A stretch of 64,000 bases of DNA from Cypionkella sp. (GTDB lineage: Bacteria > Pseudomonadota > Alphaproteobacteria > Rhodobacterales > Rhodobacteraceae), in the NCBI RefSeq assembly GCF_030652235.1, contig NZ_JAUSBA010000040.1:1-64000 (forward strand). The letters are read 5' to 3'. Numbering within the stretch: the stretch's first letter is position 1; each line of letters begins with the position of its first letter. The notes below the pieces were generated by a model. It ran no database searches and was not told where the DNA came from. It saw only the letters and a list, made by a program, of their open reading frames with translations. Made by a program: the position numbers and the translations under genes. Positions 35,553-44,275 of this stretch are shown piece by piece.

Positions 35553-36011
35553 ATGCCTCATATCCTTGCTTATGTTCTCATCGGCCTGTTCGGTCTGTTG
35601 TCGATGGCGCTGGATCCGGCGATGGCCGCGGGCAGCTCGGATGACAGCAGCGAAACCGACTCCGCCCCCGCTTATGCCGACGCCAAAGCCAAGATCGACG
35701 CCGAACAATATGCCGCCGCCCTGCCGTTGTTGGATAAAATCACCAGCGAAGAACCGCAAAACGCCGATGCCTGGAACCTGCGCGGCTTTGCCAATCGCAA
35801 ACTGGGCAATATGGATGTCGCGGCTATGTCCTACACCGCGGCTCTGAAGATCAATCCCGGTCATCTTGGCGCATTGGAATATCAGGGCGAGATGTATCTT
35901 GAGCTTGGCCAGACCGATGCCGCGATGGCGAATTTGAAGACATTGCAAAGCCTGTGCGGCGATTGTGAACAAGCCACTGATCTGGCGGAATCCATCGGCA
36001 TCAAGAGCTGA
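35553..36011 (+). CDS. Secreted tetratricopeptide-repeat protein
   Basis: 152 residues. A hydrophobic signal segment (YVLIGLFGLLSMALDPAMAA) is followed by an acidic linker and TPR units: AYADAKAKIDAEQYAAALPL, ADAWNLRGFANRKLGNMDVA, HLGALEYQGEMYLELGQTDA. Two cysteines (LCGDCEQA) near the end may form a disulfide in the periplasm. GGAGAAG lies ahead of the ATG. It probably acts as a protein-interaction module in the periplasm; partner unknown. Confidence 0.85.
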   Translation: MPHILAYVLIGLFGLLSMALDPAMAAGSSDDSSETDSAPAYADAKAKIDAEQYAAALPLLDKITSEEPQNADAWNLRGFANRKLGNMDVAAMSYTAALKINPGHLGALEYQGEMYLELGQTDAAMANLKTLQSLCGDCEQATDLAESIGIKS

Positions 36012-36050
36012 TTGCGGCCCGAAACTTGGCTGAAGGGCTACCGCCCACCG

Positions 36051-36623
36051 CTAAAAACTGGGCGGGCTGATCGCCCATAACACCACAGCCTCCTCGGGGC
36101 CGGGGTTGCGATAACGGTGCGGCTCGCGTGACGAATAGCTGCAAGTGTCCCCGGCTTGCAGCAGGAAATGCCGCGCGCCAATCCAGAATTCCAACTGGCC
36201 TTGCAGCACAAAGCCCACCTCGTCACCCTCATGTGTGTAGGATTGTTCGCTTTGCGTCCCCGCGGGCATCCGGCTGTAGATCATTTCCACCTGCAAACTC
36301 AGCTTCGGCGTCAGAAGCTCATCCACAATGCCGCCCGCATAGCGCAGGCTCAGCCGATTGCCGCGCCTAATCACATAGCCGCGCTCGTCATCCGGCACCA
36401 AAGCTTCGCCTGCGAAAAACCACTGCACCGTCACGCCTAAGCCTTTTGCGATATTCACCAATGCCGGGATCGAGGGCGAGGCCAAATTCCGCTCCAACTG
36501 GCTGATATAGCCAATCGACAACCCGGCAGACTCGGCCAGTTGCGCCAAAGTCAGGCCACGGCGCTTGCGCAATCCACGGATACGCTCGCCAAGAAAACCT
36601 GCGGGATCACTCACCTCATCCAT
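36051..36623 (-). CDS. XRE-family regulator with cupin sensor
   Basis: 190 residues: an N-terminal helix-turn-helix (RRGLTLAQLAESAGLSIGYI, SQLERNLASPSIPALVNIAK) and a C-terminal cupin (YTHEGDEVGFVLQGQLEFWI, GDTCSYSSREPHRYRNPGPE). Such regulators sense a small ligand in the cupin and are usually local. The start at 36623 matches the family; no clear ribosome-binding site precedes it. It is divergent from the flavin oxidoreductase at 36742, with a 118-base AT-rich gap that contains a dyad; it most likely controls that gene. Confidence 0.88.
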   Translation of the reverse strand: MDEVSDPAGFLGERIRGLRKRRGLTLAQLAESAGLSIGYISQLERNLASPSIPALVNIAKGLGVTVQWFFAGEALVPDDERGYVIRRGNRLSLRYAGGIVDELLTPKLSLQVEMIYSRMPAGTQSEQSYTHEGDEVGFVLQGQLEFWIGARHFLLQAGDTCSYSSREPHRYRNPGPEEAVVLWAISPPSF

Positions 36624-36670
36624 CGCAAAACCATGCCGCAGCTGCACAATAACCGCAACAAGTTTTGCCT

Positions 36671-36701
36671 TTAGTAAAGATATCTTCCATTTTTTTACTG
36701 A
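36671..36701. promoter_or_regulatory. Candidate operator between the cupin regulator and the flavin oxidoreductase
   Basis: TTAGTAAA at 36671-36678 and TTTACTGA at 36694-36701 are inverted with one mismatch, centres about two helical turns apart, inside the AT-rich divergent gap. This fits a dimeric regulator binding two half-sites. Seen by eye. Confidence 0.4.
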
Positions 36702-36741
36702 CCTGTTATCCAAGGCCAGCAATCCAAAGGCCGTCACATCC

Positions 36742-38688
36742 ATGTTTCCGCACCTGTTCGCCCCGCTGACCCTGCGCCGCACCACTCTGAAAAACCGCAT
36801 CATGTCCACCGGGCATGACACCACGATGCCCACCGATGGCACCGTCAATCCGGCGCTGATCGCCTACCACCGCGCCCGTGCCAAAGGCGGCGCGGGCCTG
36901 ATCATCACCCAAGTCGCGGGCGTGCATGAAACCGCGCGCTATACCTCGCATTTGCTGATGGCGACGACCGACGCCTGCATCCCCGGCTATACCGACCTCG
37001 CGACAGCCGTCCATGCCGAGGGGGCGGTGATCTTAAGCCAACTGTTCCATCCGGGCCGCGAAATTATGGAAAGCGCGGATGGTTTGCTCGCCGTTGCCTA
37101 TGCCCCTTCTGCCGTGCCGAATGAACGGTTCCATGTGATGCCGCGCCCGCTTAGCCTTGCAATGATTGAGGAAATCATCGCAGGCTACGCTTCGGCCGCC
37201 CGCCGCCTGCATCAAGCGGGCTTTGACGGGGTCGAGGTCGTCGGCTCGCACGGATATCTGCCCGCGCAATTTCTGAACCCACGCGTCAACCTGCGGACCG
37301 ATGCTTTCGGCGGCAGCGCGCCCGCGCGCCAGCACTTTCTGACCCGCGTTCTCGCCGCCATTCGCGCCGCGACGGATGAGGATTTCGTCATCGGCCTGCG
37401 TATTTCGGCGGGCGAGCGCGACGACGAGGGGCTGACCATGGCAGAGGCTTTGGCGGCCTGCATCGCCTTGGAAGCCGGCCTTGATTTCGTCAACGTCACC
37501 ACCGGCACTTCTGCTTCCGTCGGCGGTGCTGTGCATATCGCCGCCCCGATGGCTTATGCGACGGGCTATTTCGCCGCCGATGCCAGCATCTTCCGTAAGG
37601 CGCTGAAAATCCCGGTGTTTGTCGCGGGCCGGATCAATCAACCGCAGGACGCCGAAGCTATTATCGCAAGCGGCAAGGCCGATGTCTGCGGCATGACCCG
37701 TGCGCTGATCTGCGATCCAGAAATGCCGGCGAAGGCGCAGGCGGGTGCCGTCGATGACATCCGCGCCTGCATCGCCTGCAATCAGGCTTGCATCGGCCAT
37801 TTCCATCGCGGCCTGCCGATTTCTTGTATTCAATACCCGGAAAGCGGCCGGGAATTGACTTATGGCAGCCTGCAACCCGCTGCTAAGCGCAAGAAAATCA
37901 TGGTGATCGGCGGTGGTCCTGCCGGGATGAAAGCCGCGATCACCGCCGCCAAGCGTGGCCATGATGTGACCGTGTATGAGGCCGCAAACCAGCTTGGCGG
38001 GCAGGCTTTGCTGGCGCAACTGCTGCCAAAGCGGGCCGAGTTTGGCGGGATTATCACCAACCTATCGCGCGAAATGGAATGTGCTCAGGTGAAGGTGCGC
38101 CGGGGTATTACGGTCACGGCGGCTTTTGTGCAGGCCGAGGCCCCCGACGCCGTGATCCTTGCCACGGGTGCGCGGCCTCATATCCCCGACCTGCCCAGCG
38201 ATGGCCAAATTCAGATCGTCACCGCATGGCAGGTCTTGCGGCGTGAGGTAAAACTGGGCGCAAAAGTGGTCGTCGCCGATTGGCGCTGTGATTGGATCGC
38301 GCCGGGAATTGCCGAGATGGCTGCGCGCGATGGCGCGAGCGTGACACTGGCAGTCAACGGCCTGCATCCGGGAGAAAGCCTGCCGCTGTATGTGCGCGAC
38401 ACCATGGCCGCCGATCTGCACCGGCTGCGCATTGACGTACGCCCCTATGCACGCCTGTTTGGCACCGCCGAGGATACGGTTTATCTGCAACACACCCCCA
38501 GCGGCGAGGCGATAGAGGTATCTGGCGTCGACACGCTGGTGCTGAGCCTTGGGCATATCCCGGTGGATGGGCTAGCCGCAGAGTTGCAGGAATTGGGGAT
38601 TGCTGTGACCCAGATCGGCGATTGCCTTGCGCCGCGCACCGCTGAGGAAGCGGTGTATGAGGGGCTAAAGGCAGGAGTGGCGGCCTGA
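36742..38688 (+). CDS. Old-Yellow-Enzyme/FAD fusion oxidoreductase (2,4-dienoyl-CoA reductase/TMADH type)
   Basis: 648 residues in three parts. Residues 1-340 form an FMN TIM barrel (LFAPLTLRRTTLKNRIMSTG, GFDGVEVVGSHGYLPAQFLN). CIACNQACIGHFHRGLPISC near residue 342 binds a 4Fe-4S cluster. From residue 385 comes a pyridine-nucleotide-oxidoreductase-like part (IMVIGGGPAGMKAAITAAKR, DAVILATGARPHIPDLPSDG). Relatives include 2,4-dienoyl-CoA reductase, trimethylamine dehydrogenase and stachydrine or histamine catabolic enzymes; the substrate here is unknown. The start at 36742 is the family start; the frame is open upstream. Likely regulated by the divergent cupin regulator. Confidence 0.9.
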   Translation: MFPHLFAPLTLRRTTLKNRIMSTGHDTTMPTDGTVNPALIAYHRARAKGGAGLIITQVAGVHETARYTSHLLMATTDACIPGYTDLATAVHAEGAVILSQLFHPGREIMESADGLLAVAYAPSAVPNERFHVMPRPLSLAMIEEIIAGYASAARRLHQAGFDGVEVVGSHGYLPAQFLNPRVNLRTDAFGGSAPARQHFLTRVLAAIRAATDEDFVIGLRISAGERDDEGLTMAEALAACIALEAGLDFVNVTTGTSASVGGAVHIAAPMAYATGYFAADASIFRKALKIPVFVAGRINQPQDAEAIIASGKADVCGMTRALICDPEMPAKAQAGAVDDIRACIACNQACIGHFHRGLPISCIQYPESGRELTYGSLQPAAKRKKIMVIGGGPAGMKAAITAAKRGHDVTVYEAANQLGGQALLAQLLPKRAEFGGIITNLSREMECAQVKVRRGITVTAAFVQAEAPDAVILATGARPHIPDLPSDGQIQIVTAWQVLRREVKLGAKVVVADWRCDWIAPGIAEMAARDGASVTLAVNGLHPGESLPLYVRDTMAADLHRLRIDVRPYARLFGTAEDTVYLQHTPSGEAIEVSGVDTLVLSLGHIPVDGLAAELQELGIAVTQIGDCLAPRTAEEAVYEGLKAGVAA

Positions 38689-38723
38689 GCAAGGCTTATC
38701 ACGGTTTGCGTTTGATGGGACGT

Positions 38724-38757
38724 AAGTCTTCCCCGCGGGGAATGACTTGTTGTTTTT
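38724..38757 (+). terminator. Terminator of the flavin oxidoreductase gene
   Basis: AAGTC TTCCCC at 38724-38734 pairs with GGGGAA (bulged T) GACTT ending at 38748, followed by a T-rich tract, 35 bases after the stop. Confidence 0.6.
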
Positions 38758-38777
38758 GTCGATTTCAGAGAGATTTT

Positions 38778-38793
38778 CCACAATATATTGTGG
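38778..38793. promoter_or_regulatory. Orphan perfect palindrome
   Basis: CCACAATATATTGTGG is a perfect 16-base palindrome without a loop, the shape of a regulator binding site rather than a terminator. It lies between two converging genes, with no plus-strand gene downstream before the asd terminator. AT-rich sequence (GACATGTAATTTTTATG) follows. Its purpose is not evident. Confidence 0.5.
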
Positions 38794-38845
38794 TGACATG
38801 TAATTTTTATGCCAGTTTGGGCGACATTAACCGAGGTGGACACAT

Positions 38846-38876
38846 AAAAAAGCCCCGCCAACCGGCAGGGCTTTTT
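38846..38876 (-). terminator. Terminator of asd (bidirectional)
   Basis: A GC-rich stem (GCCC with GGGC, inner GCC/GGC) flanked by six As on one side and five Ts on the other, 21 bases beyond the asd stop. It works for the minus strand and could stop plus-strand transcripts too. Confidence 0.85.
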
Positions 38877-38896
38877 CAGATCTCCCTCAGGCCAGA

Positions 38897-39919
38897 TCAG
38901 CCCTTTTTCAGATACCGGCTGCCCAGCAATTCCGCGATCTGAACCGCATTCAAAGCCGCCCCCTTGCGCAGGTTATCCGAGACGCACCACAGATTGATGC
39001 CATTATCAATCGTGCTGTCTTGACGGATGCGCGAGATATAGGTCGCGTAATCGCCAACACATTCAATCGGGGTGATGTAGCCGCCATCTTCGCGCTTATC
39101 GATCACCATGATGCCAGGAGATTCGCGCAGAATATCGCGGGCTTCATGCTCATCCAGAAAGTCTTCGAACTCGATGTTGATCGATTCCGAATGGCCAACA
39201 AACACCGGAACCCGCACGCAGGTCGCGGTGATCTTGATGTTTTTGTCGAGGATCTTCTTGGTCTCGGCGACCATTTTCCATTCTTCTTTGGTCGAGCCAT
39301 CGTCGAGGAACACATCAATATGCGGGATCACGTTGAAGGCGATCTGCTTGGTGAACTTCGACGGGCGCACTTCCTTACCGGGAACGTAAAGCCCCTTGGT
39401 CTGATCCCAAAGCTCGTCAATGCCTTCTTTGCCCGCACCCGACACCGACTGATAGGTACTGACAACCACCCGCTTGATCCGCGCGCGGTCATGCAAAGGC
39501 TTCAACGCCACAACCATCTGCGCGGTCGAGCAGTTCGGGTTGGCGATGATCATCTTGTTTTTATAACCGGCAATCGCATCGGCATTCACCTCCGGCACGA
39601 TCAACGGCACGGCGGGGTCGTAACGGTAGAGCGACGAGTTGTCGATCACCACGCAGCCCGCCGCCGCCGCTTTCGGGGCGTAGATTTTGGTCGCATCCGA
39701 GCCCACCGCGAACAAAGCAATGTCCCAACCGGTGAAGTCGAAAGTGTCGAGATCCTTGGTCTTCAGGGTCTTGTCGCCAAAGCTGATTTCAGTGCCCAGC
39801 GATCTACGCGATGCCAAAGCGGCAATCTCGTCAACCGGGAACTCGCGCTCGGCGAGGATGTTCAGCATTTCGCGGCCCACGTTACCCGTGGCACCCGCGA
39901 CGACGACCTTATAGCCCAT
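38897..39919 (-). CDS. asd: Aspartate-semialdehyde dehydrogenase
   Basis: Reduces aspartyl phosphate to aspartate semialdehyde with NADPH on the way to lysine, methionine and threonine. 340 residues: GYKVVVAGATGNVGREMLNI as NADP-binding start, MIIANPNCSTAQMVVALKPL with the active-site Cys near residue 130, VVSTYQSVSGAGKEGIDELW, and RVPVFVGHSESINIEFEDFL with the catalytic His. AGGAGA precedes the ATG at 39919. It stands alone and ends at a strong terminator. Together with dapD this gives two steps of the lysine pathway in the window, far apart. Confidence 0.97.
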   Translation of the reverse strand: MGYKVVVAGATGNVGREMLNILAEREFPVDEIAALASRRSLGTEISFGDKTLKTKDLDTFDFTGWDIALFAVGSDATKIYAPKAAAAGCVVIDNSSLYRYDPAVPLIVPEVNADAIAGYKNKMIIANPNCSTAQMVVALKPLHDRARIKRVVVSTYQSVSGAGKEGIDELWDQTKGLYVPGKEVRPSKFTKQIAFNVIPHIDVFLDDGSTKEEWKMVAETKKILDKNIKITATCVRVPVFVGHSESINIEFEDFLDEHEARDILRESPGIMVIDKREDGGYITPIECVGDYATYISRIRQDSTIDNGINLWCVSDNLRKGAALNAVQIAELLGSRYLKKG

Positions 39920-40010
39920 CGGGGTCTCCTAGAATTCTGTCAGTGACTGTCAAAGACGAGGTCTGTTAGCGCATGGGACCGGGCGGGGGAAGCGCAAATC
40001 GCGCGGCGGG

Positions 40011-41201
40011 TCAGTCGGTGCGGTCTTTCGAGGCCAGATAAACCAGCAACCCGATGGTCAGCAGGGCAGCGTAGAAGCCGAATAGCGCTGCATAGGGGGT
40101 GCTGGGCGGGGCGCTGTGGATAGCCGTGGCGCTGGGGGTCAGGGCATGGTGCAGGCGCCCTGTCAGAATTTGCATGATCCCGGCGGCGCCAATCCCGAAC
40201 AGGTTGATCAGTGTCACGCCGCGCCCGACCAGATGCGGCGGCAGGAAGGCGCGGCCATGCGCCATCACCATTGGGAAAGATGCGCCAAAAAAGCCAACGC
40301 CTGCCAGCAGGCCTATCGGCAGGGGGCCGGGGGCGTCGGGGTGGGTGTAGAGGCCAAGCAGGCAGGCGAGGGCGATGGCATTTCCGCCAAAGATCAGCCA
40401 TTTGCGGCTGCCGAGCAGGCGATCCAGCGGCCCATAGGCGAAGTTGCCCGCCACCATCGCAAGCCCCATGATCAGCGTGACTTGGCCGATCCGGGCAGCA
40501 TCAGCTTGGAACACATCGGTCATATAGGGGCCGATCCACAGCCCACGCAGACCTGCGGCAGGAGCGTAGCAGGCGGCCATCATGATCAGGATCGGCCAGA
40601 GGGCGGGCATCTTTAAGAGATCAAGCAGCGAGCCTTTGGAGGTGTGGATCACGCGGGCCGGATCGCGCACCAGCAGCCAGACTATAGCGGCGATGATGAG
40701 GGTGGTGCCGCTTAAGGCCCACATCGCACCGCGCCAGCCAATCGCCTGCACCGCCATCGACAGGGGAAGTGAGGCCGCGATATTGCCCAACGAACCTACT
40801 CCGATCATCACCCCTGCGAGGGTGCCGAACACGGCAGGCGGCAGGCTGCGGGCGACGATGTAATATGCGGCCATCAGGACCGGCGCGCAGCCGATGCCGA
40901 TCAACACCATCGCGACATTGATCGCCGTGGGGCCATTTGCCATCGCAAACACCGCAGCGCCTGCGCCGCCGACTGCCAGCAGGACCGAGGCGGTGATGCG
41001 GGGGCCGATGCGGTCCAGGGCCGCGCCTACGGGAATTTGCATCAGCGCGAAGGCCAGAAACCACAGGCCCGAGGCCGAAGCGAGGTTTTCGGCGGTGGCG
41101 CCAATTTCCAGCTTTAGCACGGGGGATAATACCGCCAGAAAGGCGCGGTAGAATTGGCTAAGCACATAGGCCGCCATCAGGGCCGCGATACCGACGCGCA
41201 T
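40011..41201 (-). CDS. MFS transporter
   Basis: 396 residues, 12 predicted spans, major facilitator pattern: VLSQFYRAFLAVLSPVLKLE in the first span, LMQIPVGAALDRIGPRITAS as the loop 2-3 motif (G-x-x-x-D-R-x-G-x-R), and a second-half repeat (NFAYGPLDRLLGSRKWLIFG). AGGAA precedes the ATG. It starts 15 bases after the stop of another MFS gene on the same strand, so both are probably cotranscribed. Substrate not predictable; the pattern is of the anion/metabolite uptake group rather than drug efflux (weak inference). Confidence 0.85.
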   Translation of the reverse strand: MRVGIAALMAAYVLSQFYRAFLAVLSPVLKLEIGATAENLASASGLWFLAFALMQIPVGAALDRIGPRITASVLLAVGGAGAAVFAMANGPTAINVAMVLIGIGCAPVLMAAYYIVARSLPPAVFGTLAGVMIGVGSLGNIAASLPLSMAVQAIGWRGAMWALSGTTLIIAAIVWLLVRDPARVIHTSKGSLLDLLKMPALWPILIMMAACYAPAAGLRGLWIGPYMTDVFQADAARIGQVTLIMGLAMVAGNFAYGPLDRLLGSRKWLIFGGNAIALACLLGLYTHPDAPGPLPIGLLAGVGFFGASFPMVMAHGRAFLPPHLVGRGVTLINLFGIGAAGIMQILTGRLHHALTPSATAIHSAPPSTPYAALFGFYAALLTIGLLVYLASKDRTD

Positions 41202-41216
41202 GGGATTCCTATCGGT

Positions 41217-42464
41217 TCAGGCGTGTTGGGCCAGCAGGGGTTTCTCGCGGATTGGCAGATGCACGATGGCCGAGAACGCGCCGACGCCGACGCCAATCCA
41301 CCAGACGGTGCTGTAATCTCCTGTCAGATCATACAGTTTGCCCCCCAGCCAGACACCTAGAAAGCTGCCAAGTTGGTGCGAGAAGAACACCACACCGTAA
41401 AGCGTGCCCATATAGCGCAGACCATAGATGTGCGCGACAAGCCCCGAGGTGAGCGGCACGGTTGCCAGCCACAAGCTGCCCATAACCAGCGAGAATACCA
41501 GCACGGTGGTAGGGGTCATCGGCAGCAGTATAAACAAGGCCGAGGCCACGGTGCGGGCGACGTAGATGCCTGAAAGCAGGTATTTCTTGGTGTAGCGTTT
41601 GCCCAGCCATCCCGACAGGATGCTGCCCGCGATGTTGGCCAGACCTATCACCGAAATCGCGATTGCGCCCAGGATTGAGGTGGTGGTGATGCCGATATCC
41701 GCCAATAGACCCGAGGGGTCGATTGCGCCACATTTCTCGGTGATGAAGGCCGGGAAGTGGGCGGTGATAAAGCCCAACTGATAGCCGCAGGAAAAGAAGC
41801 CGACGAAGATCATGATGAAGGAAGGGTCTTTGCAAGCGCGTTTCAGCACGGTGCCGAGCGACTCGTCGAGTTCGTGTTTGGTCGCCATAGTGGGCGAGCG
41901 CAGGAAGGGCAGCGCGAACAGGGCGCACAGGATCACCACGGCGAAGATCACGAACACCACTTGCCACTGATAGTATTGCAGCAGGATTTGCGCGGTAGGC
42001 GCGCCAAACACTTGCCCCGCCGAGCCTGCGGCGGTGGCGATGCCCAAGGCAAGTGAGCGGTTTTCTGGCTTGGCGGCGCGGCCAACAATCGCGAGAATAA
42101 CGCCGAATCCAGTGCCAGCAATGCCGAAACCCACTAAAACTTCAAGCAGTTGCATCTGACCGGGCGTGACTGCGAAACTGGAAAGCACCAGACCTAACGC
42201 ATACAGGATTGCGCCCGCGATGATGGCGCGGCGGTCGCCGAAACGTTCGGCAATCGCGCCAAAAATTGGCTGACCGACACCCCAAGCCAAGTTCTGGATC
42301 GCGATGGCCATCGAAAACTCGGCACGCGGCCAGTTGAATTCGGCGGCAATCGGGATCTGGAACACCCCGAAACTGGCGCGGATGGCGAAGCCCAGCATCA
42401 AAATCACGCAGCCTGCGATCAAGACAGGGGTGAAGATGCTGGATTTGGGAGAGGTCTGGATCAT
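41217..42464 (-). CDS. MFS transporter, OFA-like
   Basis: 415 residues, 12 spans: LMLGFAIRASFGVFQIPIAA, FSMAIAIQNLAWGVGQPIFG, and AIAERFGDRRAIIAGAILYA as the loop 2-3 motif. The general look is that of oxalate/formate-type and related monocarboxylate carriers. AGGAG precedes the ATG at 42464. It is the first gene of a two-gene MFS operon and is divergent from the GH13 alpha-glucosidase at 42607. The substrate is not known; adjacency to a sugar gene does not prove sugar transport. Confidence 0.85.
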   Translation of the reverse strand: MIQTSPKSSIFTPVLIAGCVILMLGFAIRASFGVFQIPIAAEFNWPRAEFSMAIAIQNLAWGVGQPIFGAIAERFGDRRAIIAGAILYALGLVLSSFAVTPGQMQLLEVLVGFGIAGTGFGVILAIVGRAAKPENRSLALGIATAAGSAGQVFGAPTAQILLQYYQWQVVFVIFAVVILCALFALPFLRSPTMATKHELDESLGTVLKRACKDPSFIMIFVGFFSCGYQLGFITAHFPAFITEKCGAIDPSGLLADIGITTTSILGAIAISVIGLANIAGSILSGWLGKRYTKKYLLSGIYVARTVASALFILLPMTPTTVLVFSLVMGSLWLATVPLTSGLVAHIYGLRYMGTLYGVVFFSHQLGSFLGVWLGGKLYDLTGDYSTVWWIGVGVGAFSAIVHLPIREKPLLAQHA

Positions 42465-42606
42465 GGCGGGCTCCTGCTGGCGTCACGGTTAGCCGATGGC
42501 TTTGCAGGGTCAATGGCAGAATTGTGTGGGGCACAACGGCGGCTTGGATTGTGCAGGGCGTCCAAAGCGGTTTAGGTTTGCGAAAATTCGTTGATCGGAG
42601 GCAGGA

Positions 42607-44211
42607 ATGGCGAAATGGTGGCGTGGCTCGGTGACCTATCAAGTCTATCCCCGCTCGTTTCAGGATGACAATGGCGACGGCATAGGCGATCTGAACGGCA
42701 TCACCCGGCGTCTGGATCATATTGCCGATCTGGGCTGTGATGCGGTGTGGCTGTCGCCGTTTTTCACCTCGCCGATGCTGGATATGGGCTATGACGTGGC
42801 CGATTACACCGATGTTGATCCGGTGTTTGGTACGCTGGCGGATTTCGATGCTTTGGTCACTCGGGCCCACGCGCTGGGTCTGAAGGTGATCATTGATCAG
42901 GTGCTAAACCATTCGTCCGACAAGCATCCGTTCTTCGCGGAAAGTCGGAAGAACCGCGAGAGTGACAAATCTGATTGGTATATATGGGTCAATCCGCGCC
43001 CGGATGGCACACCGCCCTGCAACTGGCTGTCGGTGTTTGGCGGCCCGGCGTTTACTTGGGATGCGCGGCGCAAGCAGTATTACATGCATTCGTTTTTGCC
43101 GCAGCAGCCGGACTTCAACTACCGCAATCCGGCGGTGCAGGACTATATGGAATCTGTGCTGCGGTTCTGGCTGGATCGCGGCGTGGATGGCTTCCGTTTT
43201 GATACGGTGAACTATTTCTACAAGGATGCCTTGTTCCGCAATGATGCCGCAGATTTCCGGGTGAAAACCAAGGCCGACGGCAACCCGTATGAGATGCAAT
43301 ATCACCTGTTTTCAAAGGGTCAGCCGGAAAATCTGGGCTGGATGGAGCGTATCCGCGGGGTGATGGACGAGTATACCGATCGCGCCACGGTCGGCGAGAT
43401 GGGTGAGGCGCATCACGCCATTCGGATGATGGGCGAGTATACCGCGCCCGGTCGCCTGCATCAGTGCTATTCGTTTGAAATGATGGGCTACGATTACTCG
43501 GCTGCGTTCTTCCGTGGCAAGATTGAGGAGTTTTTCACCGGCGCGCCGAATGGCTGGCCGATGTGGGCGTTTTCAAACCATGACGTGGTGCGGCAAGCCT
43601 CGCGTTGGGCCAAGCATGGCGTGTCACAGGACGCTTTGGCCCGGCAGGCGGGCGCGTTGCTGTTATCATTCCAAGGCTCGATTTGTTTATGGGAAGGCGA
43701 AGAGATTGGCCAGACCGACACCGAACTGGTGTTTGAGGAGTTGACCGATCCGCAGGGTATCAACTTTTGGCCGGAACCGGTGGGGCGCGACAATACCCGC
43801 ACACCGATGGTCTGGGATGCGTCCCCGAACGGCGGGTTTAGCACCGGCAAGCCGTGGCTTCCGGTGAAAGCGCCGCAACTGGCGCGCAATGTGGCGTCTC
43901 AACTTGGGGTGGCGGGGTCGGTGCTGGAAACCTATCGCGCGATGCTGGCCCATCGGCGGGGCTCGCAAGCTTTGGTCGCGGGGGCCACGCAGTTTTTCAA
44001 TGTGCCCGAGCCGATTTTGGCATTCACCCGTGGCGACGCGCTGCTCTGTGTGTTCAACCTGTCTCCCGAGGCCGTTACGGTTGCTGTTGAAGGCGCGCTT
44101 GGGTTGGAGGGGCCGTCGCAGGATGCGGTGTTGGAGGGTATGAAACTGGCTTTGGGGCCGAATGGGTTTGCGTTTCTAACGGTCGAGGGGCGGGTATCCG
44201 TGCAAGCATGA
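42607..44211 (+). CDS. GH13 alpha-glucosidase
   Basis: 534 residues of the alpha-amylase superfamily, oligo-1,6-/alpha-glucosidase group: SVTYQVYPRSFQDDNGDGIG, DLGCDAVWLSPFFTSPMLDM, GLKVIIDQVLNHSSDKHPFF, then the catalytic Asp in GVDGFRFDTVNYFY (about residue 198), the acid Glu in ATVGEMGEAHH (about residue 263) and the third Asp in WAFSNHDVVRQASRW. No signal peptide, so it cleaves imported malto- or isomalto-oligosaccharides in the cytoplasm. GGAGG lies ahead of the ATG. No ABC transporter for sugars is in the window. Confidence 0.92.
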   Translation: MAKWWRGSVTYQVYPRSFQDDNGDGIGDLNGITRRLDHIADLGCDAVWLSPFFTSPMLDMGYDVADYTDVDPVFGTLADFDALVTRAHALGLKVIIDQVLNHSSDKHPFFAESRKNRESDKSDWYIWVNPRPDGTPPCNWLSVFGGPAFTWDARRKQYYMHSFLPQQPDFNYRNPAVQDYMESVLRFWLDRGVDGFRFDTVNYFYKDALFRNDAADFRVKTKADGNPYEMQYHLFSKGQPENLGWMERIRGVMDEYTDRATVGEMGEAHHAIRMMGEYTAPGRLHQCYSFEMMGYDYSAAFFRGKIEEFFTGAPNGWPMWAFSNHDVVRQASRWAKHGVSQDALARQAGALLLSFQGSICLWEGEEIGQTDTELVFEELTDPQGINFWPEPVGRDNTRTPMVWDASPNGGFSTGKPWLPVKAPQLARNVASQLGVAGSVLETYRAMLAHRRGSQALVAGATQFFNVPEPILAFTRGDALLCVFNLSPEAVTVAVEGALGLEGPSQDAVLEGMKLALGPNGFAFLTVEGRVSVQA

Positions 44212-44235
44212 AACGGTGCGGGCTGCATTCAGGTC

Positions 44236-44275
44236 GCCGGGGGGGCACACCGCCGGACCCCGGTGAAATATTTAC
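44236..44275. repeat. Rhodobacteraceae-type CGGGGTCCGG intergenic element, copy 2
   Basis: Read on the minus strand: AAATATTTCACCGGGGTCCG, then a C-run. It shares the AAATAT start, the CCGGGGTCCGG core and spacing with the copy at 15356-15395 and likewise lies a few dozen bases behind a stop codon. Confidence 0.45.
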
